This document shows, piece by piece, positions 10,132 through 24,686 of a stretch of DNA of 64,000 nt. Made by a program: the position numbers and the translations under genes. Every line of letters begins with the position of its first letter. Within the stretch, counting starts at the first letter, position 1. The DNA is taken from NCBI GenBank assembly GCA_029255685.2, contig CM055311.2:18560952-18624951 (forward strand), given 5' to 3'. This DNA is from Silene conica. Its lineage: Eukaryota; Streptophyta; Magnoliopsida; Caryophyllales; Caryophyllaceae. The notes under the pieces were generated by a model. That model did not search any database. It saw only the letters and a program-made list of their open reading frames with translations, and was not told where the DNA came from.

Positions 10132-13100
10132 TGTAACACCCCCATTTATTTAAGAGCCTTTAGCAAGACATTCTCAAATAAATAGAGCTGTTAACATCTC
10201 GGAATGTCCGAGGTAGTGAACAACAAAGTAAACAAACCAAAGTACTTTATATAAAAACTGATTAAATTTAAACTTTTGATATTACAACTAATACGCAACG
10301 AATAAAAGTACAACTGATAACATCTAAGTATGTGATCTAATTCTAAGTAGGTCTAAGCCATGTCTCTCTCCTTGCCCAAGCTCCTAGTCCATCTGTCTCT
10401 GACCTGTAGAATCTACTCCCCTTTCCAGATCATCGTAGGTGTACACGAATACACTGTCAACCTCGCGGTTGAGTAGGATAACACAATAATAATTAATGCA
10501 ACAAATATGATATGCAAATGCCATGATATGCTCGAGCTCAATCACAATCTCAATCTCAAACCCGTAACACCCAGCCATACCGAACCTCCCGGCAGACTAT
10601 AATCGGCCGTCGCCGAACACCAGCTCAATAGCTGATAAGACACCAGGCCTGGTCTGCAGAACCACCCTGGGCTTTATATCAGAACAACATCTGATTCACA
10701 TCTTTCTTAATAACCAATGCATATGCCATGCTCATGAATGCAACAATACTCTTAATCAATCAAACTATTAAATAATGCAATGCTCATGCCACTAATAATA
10801 ATCAACATTCAATCCAACCAATATCTTTATCGATTATCAATCATGCTCAGCATCTATAACACACAATTTAACACTCATTCATAACACATCATAGAGTATA
10901 GTGTCAATGTATCCTACCTGGATAGCAAGTCTGAAAAGCAAACACCGTCTAGAAATACTCCACTTTGAATCCCGTTCCTATAAACAGTACTTAATATCAA
11001 ATTCTATTCATACGACCAAACACTACTAAATTATCTGATCATATACATAATTGATTTACTTATAACACATCGTGATTATATACATATACATATACACATA
11101 CCCGTACACATACCAATTATTATTACTAATCATAACTTACTATTTATAGACTTACTTATTATGGACTTACTAAAAATAGTATATGACCAACTAAATCAAT
11201 TATTACGATATCATAATAATATAAATAAATACTAATAGTCGCAACAACAATTCTAATAATATAAATGACATTAATAATAATCATAGTACTACTAGTATCA
11301 ACAATATAGTTCACACTAATTAAAATATCAATTAGTTAAAATAATAACAACAAGTACCTAAACCACATGCTATATTCATAATACTAATAATAATAATATT
11401 AATATCAATAATAATAATAACAATAGTAAATAATAATAATAAGAAGTAATATTAATGACGACAGCGACGATGAAGAAGAATCAAGAACAAAAACAAAAAC
11501 AACAACAACAATAATAATAATAATAATAATACCTCACAATCATAATAATCATTATAATAAAACAAACAACAATAACAATAGTAGTATAATAATAGTATAA
11601 TAATGATATTACTAATCATACTATACCACGCAGCAACACGTAACGCCTCAACAGCCCAAAACGCAAAAACACGGTATCTGTCCGCAGACTTTCCCGACGC
11701 TACCACCACCAGGCTAGCCCCTCACAGCCGTCACCACTGGCCCCAACCTAAACTACGTACTACCCACTACAACTTCCACTCTTGGGCCACCATGAGAAGC
11801 CACTACAGCCACCACCATAACCCCTCTAAACAGCCTGCACAAACACGCGATACTTTGATTTCCAGCAACGAGTTTGTTCACCCCTCATTCTCTCGTCTAT
11901 ATCTCTTACCACCATGCCCCACACCACCTCTGGCCACCACCATTGTCACCGCTGACTCACGGTGGTTCCAGGGGTGGTTACCCATATGCCTCGTTCCCTC
12001 TTCAATGGCTACACGACACTCACGAACATGCTTCCTCACACTCATTACGTACTCTGTTCTGTTACAGCCTATTTTTCCGCCATAAAAACAGCCACACCAC
12101 AACCACCACGATGGTCTTCACCACATCCGACCACCACCATTATCACCACTGACCTATGGTGGTTACAGGTTTGGCCACCTCTCACCCTCGACTCTTTTCT
12201 TACCGCTACAACGAACACCAAAAGAACCTGTTTCCCCCACGTTATAGCCCCTGTTTTAACGCCTCTAATTGCCTTGCTTTTGGTGGTGCTCCGGCCACCA
12301 CGCACCACCCCACAACACCCAACGCAACCTATAAACACCCTACTGCCACTACCCAACACCTTGTACCAACACGTCATCAAAACAACCGTTCAAAATCTAT
12401 TAAACAATCTGAAATAAATTAACGTGAAAGGCTATTGTCGACATAAAACGAAGCTTACCATGTTTGTTACGGTGGTTGACGAACTATGCTGGTGTTTGGG
12501 TTGAATCAGTCTTTCATCCTTCCTCTATCCAATGGTGGCTGCTAGTGTGGATTAGGGTTTTATTTGTTATGTCGATGAAGGAGAAATGTAGGAGGAAGGG
12601 CTGGGTGAGTTTGGGTATGTAAGGTTTTGTTGTTCTCGGTTTTTACCTCCAAATCCGAGCCCAGACTATACTTACCCGGCCCGTCACGAAAATCGAGACA
12701 CCTATTAACTATACTCCATTCACACCCGTAACTTAAAATCAACACGACATATAAATAGTTATTTAAATCCTAATTATTTTAGTAGTAAATATTAATTAAA
12801 ACGATAATTTAAATTATCAACACTTACATAAGAATATATAACGATTAGGATTTAAATGTAATTATGACTTAAATAAATAAATAAATATATATATATAAAT
12901 AAATAAATAAATAAATAAATATATAAATAAATAATTGAATTGAAGTATAGGCAAGAAATAAATATAAAAACAAGAAATATAATTAAATATAAATATATCA
13001 TTAAGAATTAAGGAAATACGAATGAAACGTCATTTTATGAAATAATCGTCAAATATAAAAATGATTATGAAATACGAAATAATCGTAGAAATACGATTTA

Positions 13101-13209
13101 TAAAATAATAACAGTTTATGTAAAATACTTTATAAACATTCCCTTTGAAATACTTGTATAAAACACGGTTTGACTGCCATTGACCGAGGCTAAAATACGG
13201 GGTATTACA
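10132..13209 (-). repeat. Array LTR 2 (3078 bp)
   Basis: Near-identical to LTRs 3-6, with private changes: A in GTTAACATC (about 10192), a C-to-T in the CCCCTTTCC stretch (about 10421), T near 10856, and one extra AAT trinucleotide. These mark it as a real separate copy. Confidence 0.95.
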
Positions 13210-15872
13210 GTCTTCCCCCCTTAAAATGAACTTCGTCCCGAAGTTCGCCACCCCGTAACGATAGCAAAAATACCCCACAAGCATAAGACAAACACAAGTA
13301 GTACATATACATAAGCTCTAAAACGCCAAGTGTTACATTCTATCTCCCTTAAGAAACTTTGTCCCCAAAGTTTAACATACGACAGAAGTATATGACACTT
13401 AAAGAACCGCAACATTGACCAAAACATAACAAATTAAATCAGCAGACTCCATGCATGGTCAATCTCAGTCAGCCAAACATAACATACCACTTAGCCAGAT
13501 CGTAAACCATCAAGATTTTACAATCCTATCCTCCTTAAAACATGGTTACGTCCCCGTAACCCCATTATAAAATTCCACTTTCAATGCTCAAGAAGATCGC
13601 CAACACAACAGTCACAATCCTCTGATACGTTAAGTACTCTATACTGGACAACTAGTATCCGACTTTTATAGCAACAAAACATACTCGTCAGTTTCATGCT
13701 ATGCAGTAAAACCAAGGTAACTCACACTCACATACCCTTGGAAATTTGACACAAAATTAACATATTTGCATCAATGCAGACAATCAGCTAACTCATAGTT
13801 CATACTTGACGAATTAAACATTTCATGCTCATAACCAAATTATGGAGACAAAATCTTAGTTATGCACATAGGAGAAAATGACATTAGGCAAAATTTAATT
13901 AATGTAATTAAACACGAAGCAATGAAATATTTCACGAGATATACGCTGACTAGCAAGTCAGCTTATCATTTCTAGGTATAAACAGGTCAAAATCACATAG
14001 GTACATTTATCATCTACTCACATTACATCATTTATCATAAAGCCAGTAATAAATATAACTTGCAAAATAAGAGATTTATATCATGCGGAACAATTTCATA
14101 TTCAGGCAAAATTTCATCAACACATATCTACAGACCTGTCATGTTGCAAAACAATTATCATAATCGTCAACCAAATTACTAATTCAATATATATATAGTG
14201 ATCAGATTTAAACAGAACAATATATAATTCACTTTGTGGCTTAACAATAGCGTTGGTATAAATAAAACTAACTTTATATAAAACTCACCAAAATATGTAA
14301 GGTTATACTATCATATAAAAGTTCATATCCATATTAGATGCCTATTGTTCATGCTACTAATGTCATGTCAGAATATTACATAGTTACATCACATAATTCA
14401 TATTTAATTAAACTTTTATATAGAAAACTTGCATAAGTTACAATTTCAACAATCAAACATCATGCTACAACTTTAAAAAAAAATTATAATTAAATAACTG
14501 CTATACACATAAAACCAATAGCATTGGGAAGCTAACTCATAAGATTATCATAAATAAAATTTTCTTACTCATATATGAAACACATTTAAAATGACATCCC
14601 GTACAAACAAGGTAACATTCTGGAAATTTATTAAAGTTTTCGTTTCTTTAAAATTACCTCACATTATTATACTTAAATACAACAATTCCTCTTCCAAAAC
14701 ATGTTGACATATCATTTGAATCATAGAAATCATATTGCATCATATTAACATTTATTCATTATCCCAAACTGTAGTTGTCATTTAGAAAACGGTAAAGATT
14801 GCGAAACTGAAAAGTAGAATCAACTAAATACTAGTTATATATATAGAAATAAACGAATTAGTTCCTACCATCGTAACAATCACAACTTATTTAAACATGA
14901 AAATATATTATAGAATTCATTAAGGTGCCAGTTATAGAATACCAACCTTACAATAACTAACATAAATGTATATAATTAGACGTAAAACTGGCATGAAATT
15001 TTCGACACATAACTATATAACATTCATGGTTTAGGGCAACACATTCCGTATATCTCTAGACATGGATTGCTAAGGCAATTAGTAAAATAATAACAATTAT
15101 AAATCTCGAAGTTTGATAACATTTGTCTAGTAAGCCAAACGGTAAACTCTTGCAAAGAATAAGACATTCAAATAAGAAGTGTATACACGCTTAGAATAGC
15201 AACAAAACATTTATCAATGGCACGACGCCCGTTTCGGCCTACTACCTTTACACATAAGACTTAACTTGATTCCACATACTGTAACAACATAGCATGGTTG
15301 ACTCTACTAACCATTCCAGTCAATCATGGTCATATCTCTCCTACACCTAACCCCTTAGGTAGCTATAGATTATGTTGCTTCTATCATCAACTCATTACAT
15401 ATTATTATACTATATCTCTACCTAACTATATCTCTACCTAAGGGTTCAGGGATCAGAAAACCGCATGCATCTCATCATATAGCTCATAATTCAAACCTCA
15501 TGTCATCAATACACTAATATTTCACTCAATTATTCAAATAATTCAGCATGTCAATGTCAACCATATTCTTTTATTTGACATCATGAATCATGTATCACAT
15601 CATTACTTACCTCATTCCGCTCATGCAAAACTGTTAGTACAATATAAATTGGGTCTTTTTCCTTTATTATATACTACCCACCCTCTTCATCTCTCAAGGG
15701 TAACCAGGTTAGACTGAAAGGGCCAGTGGCTTGGTTTGAGGGGGCCCCTAACTCATCCCAATCCTGGGGCTCCTAACAGTTACTAACCCGGGGTTCATTT
15801 TATTAGACTCTTCCTACGTTCATTATTATTCATTTCGTTTAGGCCTGAGGATCGTTCGCTCTGATACCACTT
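13210..15872 (-). mobile_element. Array internal domain 2 (2663 bp, non-coding)
   Basis: Same layout as domain 1: purine tract and three hairpins at the left end, primer site at 15858-15869. A private G lies near 15111. No coding sequence is seen. Confidence 0.94.
15858..15869 (-). other. Primer binding site, unit 2
   Basis: Intact TGGTATCAGAGC on the minus strand. Confidence 0.9.
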
Positions 15873-18800
15873 TGTAACACCCCCATTTATTTAAGAGCCT
15901 TTAGCAAGACATTCTCAAATAAATAGAGCTGTTACCATCTCGGAATGTCCGAGGTAGTGAACAACAAAGTAAACAAACCAAAGTACTTTATATAAAAACT
16001 GATTAAATTTAAACTTTTGATATTACAACTAATACGCAACGAATAAAAGTACAACTGATAACATCTAAGTATGTGATCTAATTCTAAGTAGGTCTAAGCC
16101 ATGTCTCTCTCCTTGCCCAAGCTCCTAGTCCATCTGTCTCTGACCTGTAGAATCTACTCCCCCTTCCAGATCATCGTAGGTGTACACGAATACACTGTCA
16201 ACCTCGCGGTTGAGTAGGATAACACAATAATAATTAATGCAACAAATATGATATGCAAATGCCATGATATGCTCGAGCTCAATCACAATCTCAATCTCAA
16301 ACCCGTAACACCCAGCCATACCGAACCTCCCGGCAGACTATAATCGGCCGTCGCCGAACACCAGCTCAATAGCTGATAAGACACCAGGCCTGGTCTGCAG
16401 AACCACCCTGGGCTTTATATCAGAACAACATCTGATTCACATCTTTCTTAATAACCAATGCATATGCCATGCTCATGAATGCAACAATACTCTTAATCAA
16501 TCAAACTATTAAATAATGCAATGCTCATGCCACTAATAATAATCAACATTCAATCCAACCAATATCTTTATCGATTATCAATCATGCTCAGCATCCATAA
16601 CACACAATTTAACACTCATTCATAACACATCATAGAGTATAGTGTCAATGTATCCTACCTGGATAGCAAGTCTGAAAAGCAAACACCGTCTAGAAATACT
16701 CCACTTTGAATCCCGTTCCTATAAACAGTACTTAATATCAAATTCTATTCATACGACCAAACACTACTAAATTATCTGATCATATACATAATTGATTTAC
16801 TTATAACACATCGTGATTATATACATATACATATACACATACCCGTACACATACCAATTATTATTACTAATCATAACTTACTATTTATAGACTTACTTAT
16901 TATGGACTTACTAAAAATAGTATATGACCAACTAAATCAATTATTACGATATCATAATAATATAAATAAATACTAATAGTCGCAACAACAATTCTAATAA
17001 TATAAATGACATTAATAATAATCATAGTACTACTAGTATCAACAATATAGTTCACACTAATTAAAATATCAATTAGTTAAAATAATAACAACAAGTACCT
17101 AAACCACATGCTATATTCATAATACTAATAATAATAATATTAATATCAATAATAATAATAACAATAGTAAATAATAATAATAAGAAGTAATATTAATGAC
17201 GACAGCGACGATGAAGAAGAATCAAGAACAAAAACAAAAACAACAACAACAATAATAATAATAATAATACCTCACAATCATAATAATCATTATAATAAAA
17301 CAAACAACAATAACAATAGTAGTATAATAATAGTATAATAATGATATTACTAATCATACTATACCACGCAGCAACACGTAACGCCTCAACAGCCCAAAAC
17401 GCAAAAACACGGTATCTGTCCGCAGACTTTCCCGACGCTACCACCACCAGGCTAGCCCCTCACAGCCGTCACCACTGGCCCCAACCTAAACTACGTACTA
17501 CCCACTACAACTTCCACTCTTGGGCCACCATGAGAAGCCACTACAGCCACCACCATAACCCCTCTAAACAGCCTGCACAAACACGCGATACTTTGATTTC
17601 CAGCAACGAGTTTGTTCACCCCTCATTCTCTCGTCTATATCTCTTACCACCATGCCCCACACCACCTCTGGCCACCACCATTGTCACCGCTGACTCACGG
17701 TGGTTCCAGGGGTGGTTACCCATATGCCTCGTTCCCTCTTCAATGGCTACACGACACTCACGAACATGCTTCCTCACACTCATTACGTACTCTGTTCTGT
17801 TACAGCCTATTTTTCCGCCATAAAAACAGCCACACCACAACCACCACGATGGTCTTCACCACATCCGACCACCACCATTATCACCACTGACCTATGGTGG
17901 TTACAGGTTTGGCCACCTCTCACCCTCGACTCTTTTCTTACCGCTACAACGAACACCAAAAGAACCTGTTTCCCCCACGTTATAGCCCCTGTTTTAACGC
18001 CTCTAATTGCCTTGCTTTTGGTGGTGCTCCGGCCACCACGCACCACCCCACAACACCCAACGCAACCTATAAACACCCTACTGCCACTACCCAACACCTT
18101 GTACCAACACGTCATCAAAACAACCGTTCAAAATCTATTAAACAATCTGAAATAAATTAACGTGAAAGGCTATTGTCGACATAAAACGAAGCTTACCATG
18201 TTTGTTACGGTGGTTGACGAACTATGCTGGTGTTTGGGTTGAATCAGTCTTTCATCCTTCCTCTATCCAATGGTGGCTGCTAGTGTGGATTAGGGTTTTA
18301 TTTGTTATGTCGATGAAGGAGAAATGTAGGAGGAAGGGCTGGGTGAGTTTGGGTATGTAAGGTTTTGTTGTTCTCGGTTTTTACCTCCAAATCCGAGCCC
18401 AGACTATACTTACCCGGCCCGTCACGAAAATCGAGACACCTATTAACTATACTCCATTCACACCCGTAACTTAAAATCAACACGACATATAAATAGTTAT
18501 TTAAATCCTAATTATTTTAGTAGTAAATATTAATTAAAACGATAATTTAAATTATCAACACTTACATAAGAATATATAACGATTAGGATTTAAATGTAAT
18601 TATGACTTAAATAAATAAATAAATATATATATATAAATAAATAAATAAATAAATAAATATATAAATAAATAATTGAATTGAAGTATAGGCAAGAAATAAA
18701 TATAAAAACAAGAAATATAATTAAATATAAATATATCATTAAGAATTAAGGAAATACGAATGAAACGTCATTTTATGAAATAATCGTCAAATATAAAAAT

Positions 18801-18947
18801 GATTATGAAATACGAAATAATCGTAGAAATACGATTTATAAAATAATAACAGTTTATGTAAAATACTTTATAAACATTCCCTTTGAAATACTTGTATAAA
18901 ACACGGTTTGACTGCCATTGACCGAGGCTAAAATACGGGGTATTACA
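15873..18947 (-). repeat. Array LTR 3 (3075 bp)
   Basis: It carries the shared LTR 2-6 variants and none of the LTR 2 private ones; I saw no private change. Confidence 0.95.
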
Positions 18948-21609
18948 GTCTTCCCCCCTTAAAATGAACTTCGTCCCGAAGTTCGCCACCCCGTAACGAT
19001 AGCAAAAATACCCCACAAGCATAAGACAAACACAAGTAGTACATATACATAAGCTCTAAAACGCCAAGTGTTACATTCTATCTCCCTTAAGAAACTTTGT
19101 CCCCAAAGTTTAACATACGACAGAAGTATATGACACTTAAAGAACCGCAACATTGACCAAAACATAACAAATTAAATCAGCAGACTCCATGCATGGTCAA
19201 TCTCAGTCAGCCAAACATAACATACCACTTAGCCAGATCGTAAACCATCAAGATTTTACAATCCTATCCTCCTTAAAACATGGTTACGTCCCCGTAACCC
19301 CATTATAAAATTCCACTTTCAATGCTCAAGAAGATCGCCAACACAACAGTCACAATCCTCTGATACGTTAAGTACTCTATACTGGACAACTAGTATCCGA
19401 CTTTTATAGCAACAAAACATACTCGTCAGTTTCATGCTATGCAGTAAAACCAAGGTAACTCACACTCACATACCCTTGGAAATTTGACACAAAATTAACA
19501 TATTTGCATCAATGCAGACAATCAGCTAACTCATAGTTCATACTTGACGAATTAAACATTTCATGCTCATAACCAAATTATGGAGACAAAATCTTAGTTA
19601 TGCACATAGGAGAAAATGACATTAGGCAAAATTTAATTAATGTAATTAAACACGAAGCAATGAAATATTTCACGAGATATACGCTGACTAGCAAGTCAGC
19701 TTATCATTTCTAGGTATAAACAGGTCAAAATCACATAGGTACATTTATCATCTACTCACATTACATCATTTATCATAAAGCCAGTAATAAATATAACTTG
19801 CAAAATAAGAGATTTATATCATGCGGAACAATTTCATATTCAGGCAAAATTTCATCAACACATATCTACAGACCTGTCATGTTGCAAAACAATTATCATA
19901 ATCGTCAACCAAATTACTAATTCAATATATATATAGTGATCAGATTTAAACAGAACAATATATAATTCACTTTGTGGCTTAACAATAGCGTTGGTATAAA
20001 TAAAACTAACTTTATATAAAACTCACCAAAATATGTAAGGTTATACTATCATATAAAAGTTCATATCCATATTAGATGCCTATTGTTCATGCTACTAATG
20101 TCATGTCAGAATATTACATAGTTACATCACATAATTCATATTTAATTAAACTTTTATATAGAAAACTTGCATAAGTTACAATTTCAACAATCAAACATCA
20201 TGCTACAACTTTAAAAAAAAATTATAATTAAATAACTGCTATACACATAAAACCAATAGCATTGGGAAGCTAACTCATAAGATTATCATAAATAAAATTT
20301 TCTTACTCATATATGAAACACATTTAAAATGACATCCCGTACAAACAAGGTAACATTCTGGAAATTTATTAAAGTTTTCGTTTCTTTAAAATTACCTCAC
20401 ATTATTATACTTAAATACAACAATTCCTCTTCCAAAACATGTTGACATATCATTTGAATCATAGAAATCATATTGCATCATATTAACATTTATTCATTAT
20501 CCCAAACTGTAGTTGTCATTTAGAAAACGGTAAAGATTGCGAAACTGAAAAGTAGAATCAACTAAATACTAGTTATATATATAGAAATAAACGAATTAGT
20601 TCCTACCATCGTAACAATCACAACTTATTTAAACATGAAAATATATTATAGAATTCATTAAGGTGCCAGTTATAGAATACCAACCTTACAATAACTAACA
20701 TAAATGTATATAATTAGACGTAAAACTGGCATGAAATTTTCGACACATAACTATATAACATTCATGGTTTAGGGCAACACATTCCGTATATCTCTAGACA
20801 TGGATTGCTAAGGCAATTAGTAAAATAATAACAATTATAAATCTCGAAATTTGATAACATTTGTCTAGTAAGCCAAACGGTAAACTCTTGCAAAGAATAA
20901 GACATTCAAATAAGAAGTGTATACACGCTTAGAATAGCAACAAAACATTTATCAATGGCACGACGCCCGTTTCGGCCTACTACCTTTACACATAAGACTT
21001 AACTTGATTCCACATACTGTAACAACATAGCATGGTTGACTCTACTAACCATTCCAGTCAATCATGGTCATATCTCTCCTACACCTAACCCCTTAGGTAG
21101 CTATAGATTATGTTGCTTCTATCATCAACTCATTACATATTATTATACTATATCTCTACCTAACTATATCTCTACCTAAGGGTTCAGGGATCAGAAAACC
21201 GCATGCATCTCATCATATAGCTCATAATTCAAACCTCATGTCATCAATAACTAATATTTCACTCAATTATTCAAATAATTCAGCATGTCAATGTCAACCA
21301 TATTCTTTTATTTGACATCATGAATCATGTATCACATCATTACTTACCTCATTCCGCTCATGCAAAACTGTTAGTACAATATAAATTGGGTCTTTTTCCT
21401 TTATTATATACTACCCACCCTCTTCATCTCTCAAGGGTAACCAGGTTAGACTGAAAGGGCCAGTGGCTTGGTTTGAGGGGGCCCCTAACTCATCCCAATC
21501 CTGGGGCTCCTAACAGTTACTAACCCGGGGTTCATTTTATTAGACTCTTCCTACGTTCATTATTATTCATTTCGTTTAGGCCTGAGGATCGTTCGCTCTT
21601 ATACCACTT
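18948..21609 (-). mobile_element. Array internal domain 3 (2662 bp, mutated primer site)
   Basis: Same layout as the others but one base shorter, through a deletion near 21248. The primer site at 21595-21606 has a single substitution at 21600 (plus-strand T for G) that is shared only with domain 4. Confidence 0.94.
21595..21606 (-). other. Primer binding site, unit 3 (mutated)
   Basis: The minus strand reads TGGTATAAGAGC; the C-to-A change sits in the tRNA-pairing region. Confidence 0.9.
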
Positions 21610-24600
21610 TGTAACACCCCCATTTATTTAAGAGCCTTTAGCAAGACATTCTCAAATAAATAGAGCTGTTACCATCTCGGAATGTCCGAGGTAGTGAACA
21701 ACAAAGTAAACAAACCAAAGTACTTTATATAAAAACTGATTAAATTTAAACTTTTGATATTACAACTAATACGCAACGAATAAAAGTACAACTGATAACA
21801 TCTAAGTATGTGATCTAATTCTAAGTAGGTCTAAGCCATGTCTCTCTCCTTGCCCAAGCTCCTAGTCCATCTGTCTCTGACCTGTAGAATCTACTCCCCC
21901 TTCCAGATCATCGTAGGTGTACACGAATACACTGTCAACCTCGCGGTTGAGTAGGATAACACAATAATAATTAATGCAACAAATATGATATGCAAATGCC
22001 ATGATATGCTCGAGCTCAATCACAATCTCAATCTCAAACCCGTAACACCCAGCCATACCGAACCTCCCGGCAGACTATAATCGGCCGTCGCCGAACACCA
22101 GCTCAATAGCTGATAAGACACCAGGCCTGGTCTGCAGAACCACCCTGGGCTTTATATCAGAACAACATCTGATTCACATCTTTCTTAATAACCAATGCAT
22201 ATGCCATGCTCATGAATGCAACAATACTCTTAATCAATCAAACTATTAAATAATGCAATGCTCATGCCACTAATAATAATCAACATTCAATCCAACCAAT
22301 ATCTTTATCGATTATCAATCATGCTCAGCATCCATAACACACAATTTAACACTCATTCATAACACATCATAGAGTATAGTGTCAATGTATCCTACCTGGA
22401 TAGCAAGTCTGAAAAGCAAACACCGTCTAGAAATACTCCACTTTGAATCCCGTTCCTATAAACAGTACTTAATATCAAATTCTATTCATACGACCAAACA
22501 CTACTAAATTATCTGATCATATACATAATTGATTTACTTATAACACATCGTGATTATATACATATACATATACACATACCCGTACACATACCAATTATTA
22601 TTACTAATCATAACTTACTATTTATAGACTTACTTATTATGGACTTACTAAAAATAGTATATATGACCAACTAAATCAATTATTACGATATCATAATAAT
22701 ATAAATAAATACTAATAGTCGCAACAACAATTCTAATAATATAAATGACATTAATAATAATCATAGTACTACTAGTATCAACAATATAGTTCACACTAAT
22801 TAAAATATCAATTAGTTAAAATAATAACAACAAGTACCTAAACCACATGCTATATTCATAATACTAATAATAATAATATTAATATCAATAATAATAATAA
22901 CAATAGTAAATAATAATAATAAGAAGTAATATTAATGACGACAGCGACGATGAAGAAGAATCAAGAACAAAAACAAAAACAACAACAACAATAATAATAA
23001 TAATAATACCTCACAATCATAATAATCATTATAATAAAACAAACAACAATAACAATAGTAGTATAATAATAGTATAATAATGATATTACTAATCATACTA
23101 TACCACGCAGCAACACGTAACGCCTCAACAGCCCAAAACGCAAAAACACGGTATCTGTCCGCAGACTTTCCCGACGCTACCACCACCAGGCTAGCCCCTC
23201 ACAGCCGTCACCACTGGCCCCAACCTAAACTACGTACTACCCACTACAACTTCCACTCTTGGGCCACCATGAGAAGCCACTACAGCCACCACCATAACCC
23301 CTCTAAACAGCCTGCACAAACACGCGATACTTTGATTTCCAGCAACGAGTTTGTTCACCCCTCATTCTCTCGTCTATATCTCTTACCACCATGCCCCACA
23401 CCACCTCTGGCCACCACCATTGTCACCGCTGACTCACGGTGGTTCCAGGGGTGGTTACCCATATGCCTCGTTCCCTCTTCAATGGCTACACGACACTCAC
23501 GAACATGCTTCCTCACACTCATTACGTACTCTGTTCTGTTACAGCCTATTTTTCCGCCATAAAAACAGCCACACCACAACCACCACGATGGTCTTCACCA
23601 CATCCGACCACCACCATTATCACCACTGACCTATGGTGGTTACAGGTTTGGCCACCTCTCACCCTCGACTCTTTTCTTACCGCTACAACGAACACCAAAA
23701 GAACCTGTTTCCCCCACGTTATAGCCCCTGTTTTAACGCCTCTAATTGCCTTGCTTTTGGTGGTGCTCCGGCCACCACGCACCACCCCACAACACCCAAC
23801 GCAACCTATAAACACCCTACTGCCACTACCCAACACCTTGTACCAACACGTCATCAAAACAACCGTTCAAAATCTATTAAACAATCTGAAATAAATTAAC
23901 GTGAAAGGCTATTGTCGACATAAAACGAAGCTTACCATGTTTGTTACGGTGGTTGACGAACTATGCTGGTGTTTGGGTTGAATCAGTCTTTCATCCTTCC
24001 TCTATCCAATGGTGGCTGCTAGTGTGGATTAGGGTTTTATTTGTTATGTCGATGAAGGAGAAATGTAGGAGGAAGGGCTGGGTGAGTTTGGGTATGTAAG
24101 GTTTTGTTGTTCTCGGTTTTTACCTCCAAATCCGAGCCCAGACTATACTTACCCGGCCCGTCACGAAAATCGAGACACCTATTAACTATACTCCATTCAC
24201 ACCCGTAACTTAAAATCAACACGACATATAAATAGTTATTTAAATCCTAATTATTTTAGTAGTAAATATTAATTAAAACGATAATTTAAATTATCAACAC
24301 TTACATAAGAATATATAACGATTAGGATTTAAATGTAATTATGACTTAAATAAATAAATAAATATATATATATAAATAAATAAATAAATAAATAAATATA
24401 TAAATAAATAATTGAATTGAAGTATAGGCAAGAAATAAATATAAAAACAAGAAATATAATTAAATATAAATATATCATTAAGAATTAAGGAAATACGAAT
24501 GAAACGTCATTTTATGAAATAATCGTCAAATATAAAAATGATTATGAAATACGAAATAATCGTAGAAATACGATTTATAAAATAATAACAGTTTATGTAA

Positions 24601-24686
24601 AATACTTTATAAACATTCCCTTTGAAATACTTGTATAAAACACGGTTTGACTGCCATTGACCGAGGCTAAAATACGGGGTATTACA
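21610..24686 (-). repeat. Array LTR 4 (3077 bp)
   Basis: Like LTRs 3, 5 and 6, except for a two-base TA expansion in the TATATA run near 22660. Confidence 0.95.
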